NCBI GenBank assembly: GCA_023055425.1
Contig: JALGPY010000007.1
Location: 16,502,001-16,566,000 of the forward strand
Origin: Linanthus parryae
Lineage: Eukaryota > Streptophyta > Magnoliopsida > Ericales > Polemoniaceae
Direction of reading: 5' to 3'
DNA length: 64,000 nucleotides
Under the pieces are notes generated by a model. That model saw only the letters and a program-made list of their open reading frames with translations. It did no database searches and was not told the origin of the DNA. Both the position numbers and the translations under genes were made by a program. Positions within the stretch are counted from its first letter, which is position 1. Every line of letters starts with the position of its first letter. Below are positions 9,379-19,766 of this stretch, in pieces.

Positions 9379-10136
9379 GATCATCTAAAGCCTATCTCTT
9401 ACGATAGCAGCTGCACGCGAGTGCGATCTTAAGTGATCATCTAAAGCCCATCTCCTACGATGGCAGCCAATGCAAATGCGATTTTCAGTGATCATCTAAA
9501 GCCTATCTCTCATGGTAGCAATCAAATGCAAATGCGATCTTAAGTGATTATCTAAAGCCTATCTCTCACGGTAGCAATCAAATGCAAATGCGATCTTAAG
9601 TGATCATCTAAAGCCTATCTCTCATGGTAGCAATCAAACGCAAATGCGATCTTAAGTGATCATTAAAGCCTATCTCTTGCGATAGCAACCAAACGAAAAT
9701 GCGATCTTAAATGATCATCCAAAGCCTATCCTTTGCGATAGGAGCGAAATACAAAATGATCTCAATCGATCATCTAAAGCCTATCTATAGAAGATAGCAG
9801 GTTCTACAGATGCGATCTTATAATGGTCTTCTTAAGCCTATCTATTACGATAGCAATTTCTACGCAAAGTAATTTTGGTGAATTACCCAAGCCCGCCTGT
9901 TATGATGGCAACGTACGTGCAGAATCATTTTATTAGATCTTCCAAAGATCTATCTGCTGTGATAGCAGTTTATGCGAGAAACGATCTCAAACAAAGCCTA
10001 TCTTCTCTGATAGCAATTTGCATGGCTCAACGATCTTGATTAATCTCTGGAAAATTATCCGAAACGATGGCAACGTTGTGAACGTGATCTCATACGATTT
10101 ACAACGACCAACTATAAGCCCATCCGTCAAGATGGC
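9379..10136 (+). repeat. Degenerate continuation of the hairpin repeat array
   Basis: About 14 diverged units of 50-60 bp. They keep the order GATCATC-(T)AAAGCC then a CTATC...GATAG-type hairpin, while the spacers differ. In many units both hairpin arms changed together (for example CCATC with GATGG), so pairing outlives the sequence. It looks like the older part of the array from which the 45-bp block was amplified. Confidence 0.75.
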
Positions 10137-11136
10137 ACAGCTGCAAAATTACGATCTTAAATGATCTAGCGAAACGTCTGCGAATTGACATCGCATATGA
10201 GAAATCATTACAAGGAATTATGCAAGGCAAAACAAGCCGAAACGCATGCGAAATTGTATTTTGTTGCAAAGAACAGATAATACAAGAGCTATTTATCATT
10301 ATGAGTCAAATGACTTACAATTTATCTATCTAGATAGCAGCTTACAAGCGAAAAGCTCGCATCTAACTACACAGCCAATATGGCTTACAATACATTCGAA
10401 AAATGGCTGACAAGCCAGAAATGCGCCAAGGGAACTCTCGACTAAGAAAAGAGAGAATCCACCGGTCCTGACACCGGCAGCACAGTACGCAGATCTGAGG
10501 CCAAAGATCTGTAGCAAGTAGGATGCTTATGCGAAGAGATCAACTCGCCATTCGCTACGTCCCTGGCAGCAAGATCTGGGTGATGCTACGTCCAAGATCT
10601 CAGGATCCGACAGCTCCCCTGTCTGATCAAGATATGTACCAGAGGAACCACCTGTTCCGGCGTATGCAGTCGTGCAAAACAGGGGAAGCGGTCATTCCTC
10701 TGGTACTAGGCTCCTTGTCATGATAGACAAGGGCGTTGGCGAGCCTCCTGAGTTCAAGAACGAAGAGGCAGGAAACTCTCCTCCGGAGATGCTGGAGGAG
10801 AATCACGCCGTTCATTACGAGACGGTAGCACGGTCACTACGGCGCTGCACCTCGCCACGAGGCGGCCGGAAACATGACCTGCACACATAATACACGAAGA
10901 AATTTCTTCGAACACACATGAGGTATTATCTGCATCCTCTTTATGACGGTTATAAACGGCAATGAGCCTCATAAAGTGGATCTTGGAAACTATTTCTATG
11001 GCACAAAGCGCAAACTCAGGATTCAAAGCCTGAAGTTGCCATGAATCAACGAAAAACAAGCGTTGAAGCCAGCAGTCGTAGGGACTCACGGCAAAGCACA
11101 TGTTTGGGATGAAGAACCCAAATGACAAAGGCAGGG
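10137..11136. other. Non-coding interior of element B
   Basis: Sequence between the repeat array and the antisense gene. It still holds scattered AGATCT and GATAG-like motifs up to about 10650. Apart from the weak antisense frame at 10754-11101 I see no coding signal. Confidence 0.5.
10754..11101 (-). CDS. Small antisense reading frame, hypothetical
   Basis: 115 codons from the ATG at 11101 (an upstream in-frame ATG at 11128 would give 124). A canonical TATATAAA on the same strand lies at 11137-11144, only about 40 bp upstream, which fits a transcript with a very short leader. I recognise no domain: the product has Cys-containing hydrophobic stretches, then a Ser/Arg/Pro-rich tail. It may be non-coding. 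It is noted because a clean TATA box faces it and because it follows the larger antisense gene on the same strand. Confidence 0.2.
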   Translation of the reverse strand: MCFAVSPYDCWLQRLFFVDSWQLQALNPEFALCAIEIVSKIHFMRLIAVYNRHKEDADNTSCVFEEISSCIMCAGHVSGRLVARCSAVVTVLPSRNERRDSPPASPEESFLPLRS

Positions 11137-11144
11137 TTTATATA
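11137..11144 (-). promoter_or_regulatory. Possible antisense TATA box
   Basis: TATATAAA read on the minus strand in a CCTATATAAACC context, a near-ideal plant TATA box inside the non-coding part of B and pointing away from the long antisense gene. Confidence 0.3.
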
Positions 11145-11567
11145 GGCTCTGTGGAGACTCTTCGGTTGCTTAAGATGAGTCAGCAAATTCAAAAAGAGGG
11201 TAAGTTCAATCACTTACGCCTTGAAAAACGGTAACAATCAATTACCCTACTAAAGGCTACGACGATTCGGTTGCGTATCCTAATAAATGACGGATAGTCA
11301 TGATTCGGATGGACTTCCCAACGGAAGCGTGCTTATCTGCCGAGAAATTAGCGCGAAAATCAAGCAAAGAATCAATTGCTGATGTCATAATTGGATATGC
11401 ACAGAAAATGTCCAATCAAATCCCGAAAAGGGCAAAACGGGCAAAATCATTGTTTGTTGTCAAAAAAGAGGGGGGAGAAACCCTAGCAACATTACATTAA
11501 TGTTTCAAAGCATTACATTAATGTCTCAGCCATTTTCCTTTCTTTTCAAAAAAAAAAAAGAGAAAAG

Positions 11568-14500
11568 TCAAAACAAATTTTTGACTAAGGAGTCCTGGGG
11601 CTCGAACTGCTCGATCAGCCTCTCCACTTGTTGCACTTCTTGCTTTAGCTGCTCGCACTTGGCATTCATTTCGTCATACAGCTTCAAAGCTTCATCAACC
11701 TTTTGCTTCTGCTGCTCCACCTTCTGCATCTCCGCTGCGAGATTCTGGTGCCCGAGATTCAAGGTTACAGCTGCGCGAATCAGTGTAACTCTGTCCTTGA
11801 GGAATTTCAAACCAAGTCTGCCTTGGACTTTGAGCACGAGATTTTGGCACATGCCACACAGCAATTCAGCACTCTGGGCCGAGATGGTCGCAGGTGTAGC
11901 CGCACACAGCTGTTCCAGTATCCAAATGGCTTCAGTAAGGAATAGCCTCCTGTCAAAAGGAACGATCTCCAGACACCTCACGAACGAGCGGGGGTATCTG
12001 AGGCGCATTCGAACCACCCAGTCCACATCGGTTTGCTTCAAACCTGAGACATCAAAAACGAGTTGTAATGTCAGAACTCGCAAGCAAATAATATGACGTG
12101 CGAATGGTAAATCTCTACTTACCAGTGCCTTCCAGAATTTGGTGAATAGAGGGAATGCGAGCCACCGGGTTGTTCAAAGACTGCCCTCGCTCCATGGCTC
12201 TCCTATCAGCTGCGAGCTCCAGCCTCTCATAGTCAGGAGGAAGACTGTAGGCCGCACCAGCTGCGACTACGTTCCCAACCTGCGAGCCCCAAATGCTCCA
12301 CGCAGGAATAGGTGCTTCCGGCTCAGTCATTGACGGAGACACAGGAACAGCCGAAGTCGTTGGGCGAAAGACATTCTCAGGTGCGAAAACATTAGCATCA
12401 CTTGTCCTTTCTTCCCCACCACCGGTACGGACACCTTCGTCCATCGGCACAGCATCAGCTTCGACATCGTCGGAGAGCTCGATGACATCCTCGAGACGCT
12501 CACTTACATGTCCAGCGTCCGCGACGGGCTTCTCAGTATGAGAGCTCGAGATTGGAACATGGGATGCAGAAGGCTGACTTCTCTGCTCCAGCTCAGGTTC
12601 CTCAGCATGACCTGCGATACCAAATGCGACAATATGAGGTAACTTGTGTTATAAGTTATTTCACTATCTTTGCTAAAGCTAAGAATAAGCACCTCCACGC
12701 GAAGGTGGGATTAAGGTATCCTCATCGTATACTAGGGACGTGGAACCGTGCCCTATCAGTGTATCTTCACTAAGCAAATCTTTAAGAGAAGCGTGACCTG
12801 GGACGCAAGTAAACCAGTCATGATTTTGCCTCAAGTGGCTACAGCCTAGCATGCGCGTATTACTCAAAACAATTACCTGAGGGTTCTCCGCATTTGCTTA
12901 CCAACCAACGGCGAATGTCAGGCTTTGACACACCGTGCTTTAACGCACCCACAATTACATCTCTATAAGTAACTGCGAGATTGAAGATCTCACCTTTATC
13001 GCCACCTGCGATCTCTGCGAAGTCCGCTTGGACTTGCTCTAGCTCTGCTGTGTCCTCTTCAGGAACCTCATCTTCCTCCTCCACATGAGGAGCCACTTCT
13101 TCGGGAAGCTCGTCTTCCTCGCCAGTTGGACGCGCTAAGTCGTCAACATGCCGCTCCTCGAGGCTCCGCTGTTTCACAAGCTCGAGCTCCTCTTCCTCTC
13201 GCTGCCTTCTTCTCGCAGCAGCCTCCGCGGCTGTCTTCCGGGATTCAGCAAGAATATCCTCGCTTATGGGATCATCTGAAACGCTAGCATGGGCATTTCT
13301 CTTTTGCCTCTTGGCCACAAGGCCACCAACGGCTTCATCATCATCACCTGCGGATATACAATTGGTTCAAAGAAAAGAACTGCATAGAAGTCATGATAAA
13401 GGACAAGAAAATGCGGCGGAAGTACCTCCTGACTCTTCCTCGCGCATTACAACTGTTCCTTCTTCTTCTCCGTTACTTGCCTGGGGCTCCTGCCTCTCTT
13501 CCTCTTCCTCTTGGTTGAATGGAACGAAGGTCTCGACTGCGAGATCTTTTCGCACCTTGCCGGGCATACGACCCTTACCTTTGTCCTTGACAGAAAGGGA
13601 CCTCGCTGGGGGCGAAGCCGGAGCGCTCCTAGGGGAAGAAATCGTAATCCCCTTTTGCCTAGGCCTCTTCGCTCTCGGCGCCGCAGTCGCTGGAGGGGAC
13701 GGATCATCTCTAGGAGGAGACGGAGCCGGAGGGTTGTCTATCAGCGAGTCAGCAAAAGTGTTCATGACCCCGCGAACTTTTGTTTCGACCTCGGCATCCA
13801 TCCTCCATGCTAGCCGATACGACTCCCCCCTTCTTCTGGTCGCAACAATGGTATCCACCAGCGATTTGGAACGGTCACCAGCTGCGAACCTCCGCACATG
13901 ACACTAGACAATACAGAACAAAAGCATCAGTGCAAGCAAATCAAAGAGCTCGAAGCACACAAGGAAACTGCTTACCTCAGCAAACGCCTTGCTATATTTG
14001 ATGACCTGCGTGTCACCCTTCTTGATTGCATCGACCTGCTCCTTCAGAATGAAATCGGGGCACAAATGATTCTCGCGGTCCAACAACGAGTAGCAACCGT
14101 ACTCAGACTCGCTCAAACTGCAATTGGGGCGAAACGGAAAAGAGTTTCTCTTGATCAAGGGGGCCCTTCCTGGCTGCGCCGCCGCTTCCGTCTCCATCCT
14201 CGTATGCTGGGCAATCCAGTATGCGATCCAATTCTGGGAACAACCACCCCTGCGAGTTCCCGCAGGCTGCTCAAAGGGAAGATTGCTCATAAGGACCGTC
14301 TTGCATTCCTTTGTCAGCAAGCGCTTGTAGCACCCTCTAACGATGGACTGGGGCCAGATTGATGGGGCCACCGCATCGAAACCAAACTGAGGAGAGACCC
14401 GAGTGGGGTCAACATCCACTGTAAGCCTTTCATATCGTGGCGCGAGCTCACGAATATGCTCTGCAAGTGCAGGAAGAGAACCTCGCAGACACCAGCAAAA

Positions 14501-15856
14501 GAACTCACGATAGCGCTCGTGGAAATGCGATCCCTTCTCAAAGAGAAGGTCTTCTGACAAGACCATACCCTCGGAGGGGTATAGCTTCGGAAACCACCGC
14601 ACATTCTCAATACGTGTGGCGTAAGGCCTGGCAGTGAACTCCCTTCGCTTGTCGCATATCAAGCTCCAAGTACACTTGGTGTTGCTTGCACCAAACCATC
14701 TCGCAGCCCTTCCGCTGTTGAGCGCTTTCGTCTCGCCTGGGGGACACCACTTCTCAAGTGGGAGGGGAGTTGGAGCATAAGACGGCCAACGCTCGAACAC
14801 CCACATTGTCAAAAAGCTGATATTGACAAAGGTCAGAACATCGAGGCGGCCACGCGATTCCCTCATCGCCAGAACCAGCTGATCCAGCCTGTAATATAGC
14901 GTGCCCAAGACCAAGGGTCCAAGTGCAACTCTCTGGCCAAGAGCGAGCCTCACCGCAAGTGGCAGCACATGGTAGAAGACCCCATCATGGGGGTGACCAT
15001 CAATCAGAAATCTCGACAGCCAAGCACAAAGAAAGGCGCAAAGGGTCAAATGATAACCCTTGCCCTCTACGTAATTCTCGGCCTCCGGGTCCTCGCTCAA
15101 AAGCTTCTTAGTAATGCTGCTGCCCGCATAGTCTCGGAAGAAGTACTGCAACCATTTGTTCCAGGTATTCTTCGCAGACGTATCAACCAGCTGCCAGTTC
15201 GGAAGAGGTTTTGTGCTGGTCCACCGAGTGGAGATTTTCTTCACCTCTGCTAAGCACTCCTCCATCTGCGCGTACAAGGCTAATTCCGCAGATGTCCTTA
15301 AGTGACTCAAGGGGTCCACCTCGCCCATGGGGGAAAGCTCATACAGCATTTGAACGTCCTCGAGCGTGGGGGCAGCCTCGAACTCAGCAAAATGAAACGT
15401 GTGAGTCGCAGGCGAATAGCGGGACAGAAGGTCTAGAAGCATGGACTGATCCAACTTCACGGCAGCACCCTTCATAGCACGAACAGCGAAGAAAATGCCG
15501 GCTTCATCAAGAGTTTCGGCGTAATTACCCAACACGTGGTCAGTCCACTCATCCATATAGTCCAACTTCTGGACAAACGCCTGAGTAGAAATCGCAGTGT
15601 ATGGGAAGTGCCCGTTCTCGATTCCCAATCGAACCACATCCTCAGAGCCAACTAACTCGAGCAAGGCTGAGTTAACTGGGCGAGTCAGGGTTAACAACTG
15701 CTCAACGGGAACAGGATCAGGCATCCTCTTCGCCTTCACCCTCGCGTGGTAAAAATCTTTCCCACCCAGAAAGGGGGCTTTTCGCCACAGAGACCGCGGA
15801 AGCTCCGGCATCTCTTCATCTTCCTTGACAGGTCTGGTTACTCTCGTTTTGGCCAT
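11568..15856 (-). CDS. Antisense six-exon gene of element B, plant-mobile-domain-like protein
   Basis: Coding exons, minus strand: 15856-13976, 13903-13426, 13347-12877, 12797-12693, 12611-12123, 12043-11568. All introns are GT..AG and 72, 78, 79, 81 and 79 nt long; phases are 0,1,1,1,1. Exons sum to 3900 nt, 1299 residues plus stop, with no internal stop. Exon 1 (residues 1-627) resembles the plant mobile domain (PMD) of MAIN/MAIL1 and of some gypsy and Mutator elements: THTFHF at 151-156, then PTLEDV, and later W-rich segments. Exon 2 has a basic KRPRQKG stretch (possible nuclear signal) and an acidic run. Exons 3-5 are Glu/Ser-rich. Exon 6 ends in a Gln/Glu/Lys coiled coil. The same architecture is present in element A. 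Function unknown; PMD proteins act in silencing and RNA processing, so a role against host control is only a guess. Confidence 0.82.
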
Positions 15857-15858
15857 TC

Positions 15859-16121
15859 CTGCGAAAGGGCAAAAAAAAAAGGGGGGAGAAATACCACACC
15901 AGTCAGTTTGAATTTTGAATTCGAAACTTATGCAAAGGAATGCAAACAGTTCCGGTGCCGATTCCAGAAATTGGGTAATTGCAAGATCCAATATCGTCGA
16001 AAGAGTAAAGCGAAGCGGGATTAAAGATCAAAACCTCTTCACAGATTCCATGGGTTTACAGATTCAACGCAGTTCAAGGCAAACGCCGGTACTTTAAAAT
16101 CAAAAAGTAAACGAGGCCAAC
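15859..16121 (-). other. Probable 5' UTR intron of the antisense gene
   Basis: Just before the antisense ATG a pyrimidine-rich run ends in TTTCGCAG at 15859, a good 3' splice site. A donor AAG|GTTGGC at 16121 would give an intron of 263 nt. Element A keeps both sites and the same 263-nt spacing (19338-19076). The donor is weaker than the coding-exon donors, so the exact 5' end is uncertain. Confidence 0.5.
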
Positions 16122-16275
16122 CTTGTTTCCTTGAAGCCTGCTTGGATATGCACAGTTGAAGAATACGATTTGCAGTCTTGAACAGATGATTGATTATTTG
16201 GATCTGCTCTCGAAGATCTCCGGGTACCATTCACTTTAAGAGAAAGAAGCAATGCCTTGCAATGATGGGATACAA

Positions 16276-16286
16276 GGTATTTATCC
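16276..16286 (-). promoter_or_regulatory. Candidate TATA-like element of the antisense gene
   Basis: GGATAAATACC on the minus strand, upstream of the inferred 5' UTR exon and outside the LTR. Element A has the same core at about 19496-19505. If real, the antisense gene has its own promoter rather than borrowing the LTR. Confidence 0.3.
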
Positions 16287-16530
16287 AAAAGAATGAAGGG
16301 TTGCGTCCCTTCAGTAGTCGAATCGCAACCGTCACCGTCGTGTCGCGCAATCACAGGACGGGCTGACGTCACGCCTAAAACCCTAAAGGTCAGATGGCAC
16401 GACTCTAGGGGTTTTAGGTCATAATTACACGCACGGGGGCTGAATCTACCCGTATTTGAATTGGTACGTGACGACGACGCGCATATTGGTTTCCGCGCAT
16501 GGAAGCCTATACAGCTACAAGCCTTCACGC

Positions 16531-16543
16531 GCAGAAAGGGGGC
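16531..16543 (+). other. Polypurine tract of element B
   Basis: GCAGAAAGGGGGC three bases before the 3' LTR; same motif at 19751-19763 in element A. It primes plus-strand DNA synthesis. Confidence 0.8.
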
Positions 16544-16546
16544 TAA

Positions 16547-17172
16547 TGTAGATACTGCTTTATGACATGGCTAATCTTAGCCACGTGGCGACCATCCAGC
16601 ACACCATATTGTGCTCCACACACACAGGATCACCAGCCGAGCTGATCCATGTGGGGGCTGCGAGACAGAGCCCTCGCATACCACTGCACGGGACTTGTAG
16701 GGATTTGTGGTTTGGAGGCTAGGGTAAGCCCTGTCGCGTGCGAGCCAAGCCCGCGCGCGACCTTTAGTAACTGTTTTGAGAGATCTATGGCACGAGCTCC
16801 CTAGACCCGGTCAATCCGGTCAAACCCGGTCAACCTCGTAACGGTTCCGGTACTCGCGCACCACGTGCTCTAACGGTTCCTATATACTCGGACGAACGTG
16901 CCGTTACGGTTAAGCTAATTAAGCCGCCATTAATGGGCGCATTAACTACACTACAACGGCCACGTTCTCCAGTATATATATCGTTACTCTTTCCATACAA
17001 AGAGAAGAACAACACTGCCATATGCGGAAGCTCTGCCAAACCTCTGTCTCTCTCTCAGACATTGCTACTGACTTACTCTCTCCCTACACACACCCCTATT
17101 CTTCCTGTGCGATCCCTGATCCACTACGTACGGTGTACACGGAGGTCTCCCTGCCGGAATCTCTTGTGCACA
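16547..17172 (+). repeat. 3' LTR of element B
   Basis: 626 bp, same length as 1570-2195 and read as identical to it. Followed by CACGC (17173-17177), the repeat of 1565-1569. Confidence 0.95.
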
Positions 17173-17192
17173 CACGCGGAGAAATTGCTTAC

Positions 17193-19073
17193 CTCAGCAA
17201 ATGCCTTGCTGTATCTGACGACATGCGTATCGCCCTTCTTAACTGCGGCGATCTTATCCTTCAGAATGACATCAGGACACAAGTGGTTCTCGCGATCCAA
17301 CAGTGAGTAGCAACCATACTCAGACTCGCTCAGACTGCAATTAGGGCGAAACGGAAAAGAGTTTCTTTTGATCAAGGGAGCTCTACTTGGCTGCGCGGCC
17401 GACTCCGTCTCAATCCTCGTTTGCTGGGCAATCCAGTATGCGAGCCAGTTCTGGGAACAACCACCCTCGCGAGTTCCCGCAGGCTGCTCAAAGGGAAGAT
17501 TGTTCATGAAGACCGTCTTGCACTCCTTTGTTAGCAAGCGCTTATAGCACCCTCTGATAATGGACTGGGGCCAGATTGATGGGGCCACCGCATCAAAACC
17601 GAACTGAGGAGAAACTCGAGTGGGGTCAACGTCCACGGTAAGATTTTCATACCTTGGCGCGAGCTCACGAATATGCTCTGCGAGGGCAGGAAGGGAACCT
17701 CGCAGACACCAGCAAAAGAACTCGCGGTAGCGCTCATGGAAATGCGGTCCCTCTTCGAAGAGAAGCTCTTCTGAGAAGACAATACCTTTAGAGGGGTACA
17801 ACTTTGGAAACCATCGCACGTTCTCAATACGCGTGACATAGGGCCTGGCAGTAAACTCCTTCCGTTTGTCGCATATCAAACTCCAAACGCACTTGGTGTT
17901 GCTTGCTCCGAACCATCTCGCAGCTCTTCCGCTGTTGCGCGCTTTCGTCTCGCCTAGGGGACACCACTTGTCAAGTTTGAGAGCAGTTGGAGCATAAGAC
18001 GGCCATCGCTCGAAAACCCACATTGTCAAAAAGGAAATATTGACAAAAGTCAGTACATCGAGGCGGCCACGCGACTCTTTCGTGGCTAGAACCAGCTGAT
18101 CAAGCCTATAGTACAGCGTGCCCAAGACCAAGGGTCCAAGTGCGACTCTCTGACCAAGGGCGATCCTCACAGCAAGTGGCAAAACATGGTAGAAGACCCC
18201 ATCATGTGGGTGACCATCAATCAAGTACCTCGACAACCAAGCACAGAGAAAGGCACAAAGGGTCAAGTGATAACCTTTACCCTCTACATAATTCTCGGCC
18301 TCTGGGTTCTCACTCAGGAGCTTCTTAGTGATGCTGCTGTTCGCATAGTCTCGAAAGAAGTACTGCAACCATTTGTTCCAGGTGTTCTTCGCAGACGTAT
18401 CAACCAACTGCCAGTTCGGAAGAGGCTTTGTAGTGGTCCACCGGGTGGAGATTTTCTTTACCTCTGCTAGGCATTCCTCCATCTGTGTGTATAAAGCAAT
18501 CTCCGCAGATGTCCTCAAAGGACTCAAAGGGTCCACTTCGCCCATGGGAGAAAGCTCGTACAGCATTTGCACGTCCTCGAGTGTGGGGGCAGCCTCGAAC
18601 TCAGCAAAATGGAACGTGTGAGTCGCAGGCGAGTAACGGGACAGAAGGTCTAGAAGCATGGACTGATCCAGCTTCACGGCAGCACCCTTCATAGCACGGA
18701 TAGCAAAGTATACGCCGGCTTCATCAAGAGTCGCGGCGTGATGGTCCAAGACGTGGTCAATCCACTCATCCATATAGTCCAATTTCTGGACGAACGCCTG
18801 GGTAGAAATCGCAGTATAGGGGAAGTGCCCGTTCTCGATTCCCAATCAAACCACGTCCTCGTAACCAATCAACTCGAGCAAGGCTGAGTTAACTGGGCGA
18901 GTCAGCGTCAGCAATCGCTCAACCGGGACAGGATCAGGCATCCTCTTCGCCTTAACCCTCGCATGGTAGAAATCTTTGCCGCCTAAATAGGGGGCTTTTC
19001 GCCACAAGGCCTGCGGAAGGTCGGGTATCTCTTCATCTTCCTTGGCAGGTCTGGTTCCTTTTGTCTTGGCCAT
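17193..19073 (-). pseudogene. Antisense gene of element A, exon 1 (nonsense mutation)
   Basis: Starts at the ATG at 19073 and ends at the donor GAG|GTAAGC at 17193. Its length is 1881 nt, identical to B exon 1, with no net indel. One CGA arginine codon has become TGA at 18846-18848 (a C-to-T change in a CpG), stopping translation after about 75 residues. The rest is open as a 573-codon frame. It encodes the same PMD-like region as B. Element B lies inside the following intron (after 17177), so exon 1 is cut off from exons 2-5 by 15.6 kb. Confidence 0.85.
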
Positions 19074-19506
19074 TCCTGCGGAAGAGCAAGAAAAAAAAAG
19101 GGGGAGAAGTACCACACTTCAGTTTGAATTTTGAAATTCAAGATCTATGCAAAGGAAAACGAACAGTTTCTGGTATCAATTTCAGAAATCAGGGAGTTGC
19201 AAGATCCCATATTGTTGAAGGATTAAAGCAAAAGTGGGTTCCAAGATCAAAGCCTCTTCACAAATTCCATGGGTTTACAGATTCAACGCAGTTCAAGGAA
19301 AAAGCTGGTATCTTAAATCAAAACTAAACGAGGCCAACCTTGTTTTCTTGAAGCCTGCTTAGATATGCACAATTGAAGAATACGATTTGCAGTTCTGAAC
19401 TGGTGATTGATTATCTGAATCTGCTCTCGAAGATCTCCGGGTACCATTCACTTTAAGAGAAAGAAGTGATGCTCTGCAATAATGGAGGATACAAAGTATT
19501 TATCCA
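19074..19506 (-). other. Leader and putative promoter of A's antisense gene
   Basis: Same layout as 15857-16290 in B: splice acceptor GCAG at 19076, donor AAG|GTTGGC at 19338, and a GGATAAATAC motif at about 19496-19505. Conservation of these sites in an older copy supports the model in B. Confidence 0.4.
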
Positions 19507-19766
19507 AAAACAATGAAGGGTCGCGTCCTTTCAGTAGTCGAATCGCAACCGTCACCGTCGAATCGCGCAATCACAGGACAAGCTGACGTCACGCCTAAAA
19601 CCCTAGAAGCCAGACAGCACGACTCTAGGGGTTTTAGGTCATAATGGCACGCACGGGGGCTGAACTTACCCGTATTTGAATTGGTGCGTGGCGGCAACGC
19701 GTATGTTGGTTTCCGCGCATGGAAGTCTATGCAGCTATGAGTCTTCACGCGCAGAAAGGGGGCTAA

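Larger units (their letters stand above)
1570..17172 (+). mobile_element. Element B: complete Tat-type Ty3/gypsy LTR retrotransposon
   Basis: A 15.6-kb element bounded by two 626-bp LTRs that begin TG and end CA, with a 5-bp duplication CACGC on both sides. Order: 5' LTR, primer binding site, gag-protease, UGA, pol (RT, RNase H, second RNase H, integrase), tandem repeats, long antisense gene, polypurine tract, 3' LTR. A second archaeal-type RNase H and an extra antisense reading frame between pol and the 3' LTR are known traits of the Tat lineage (Grande, Retand and relatives). Reading the two LTRs side by side I found no difference, so insertion looks recent. All reading frames appear open, so it may still be able to move. 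Confidence 0.93.

Noticed and set aside
8791..9432. 213-codon plus frame and 180-codon minus frame made of repeated DHQSLSHTIANAIS-like units
   Set aside because: They exist only because the 45-bp satellite unit is divisible by three and lacks stops. There is no start context and the frame is lost once the units vary in length.
8839..10136. CRISPR-like look of regular repeats with hairpins
   Set aside because: Units are directly adjacent with no unique spacers, no cas genes are present, and the setting is a plant retrotransposon.
12679..12876. Reading the antisense exon 3 frame straight on through the next 79 bases, as is possible in element A
   Set aside because: In B this stretch has stops and a one-base shift, while GT..AG borders at both ends and matched phases fit a 79-nt intron.
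13881..13903. Alternative exon 2 acceptor TTCGCAG at about 13882
   Set aside because: Element A has TTCGCAT there, but both copies keep TAG|TGTCATGTGCGG at 13903, which also keeps the frame.
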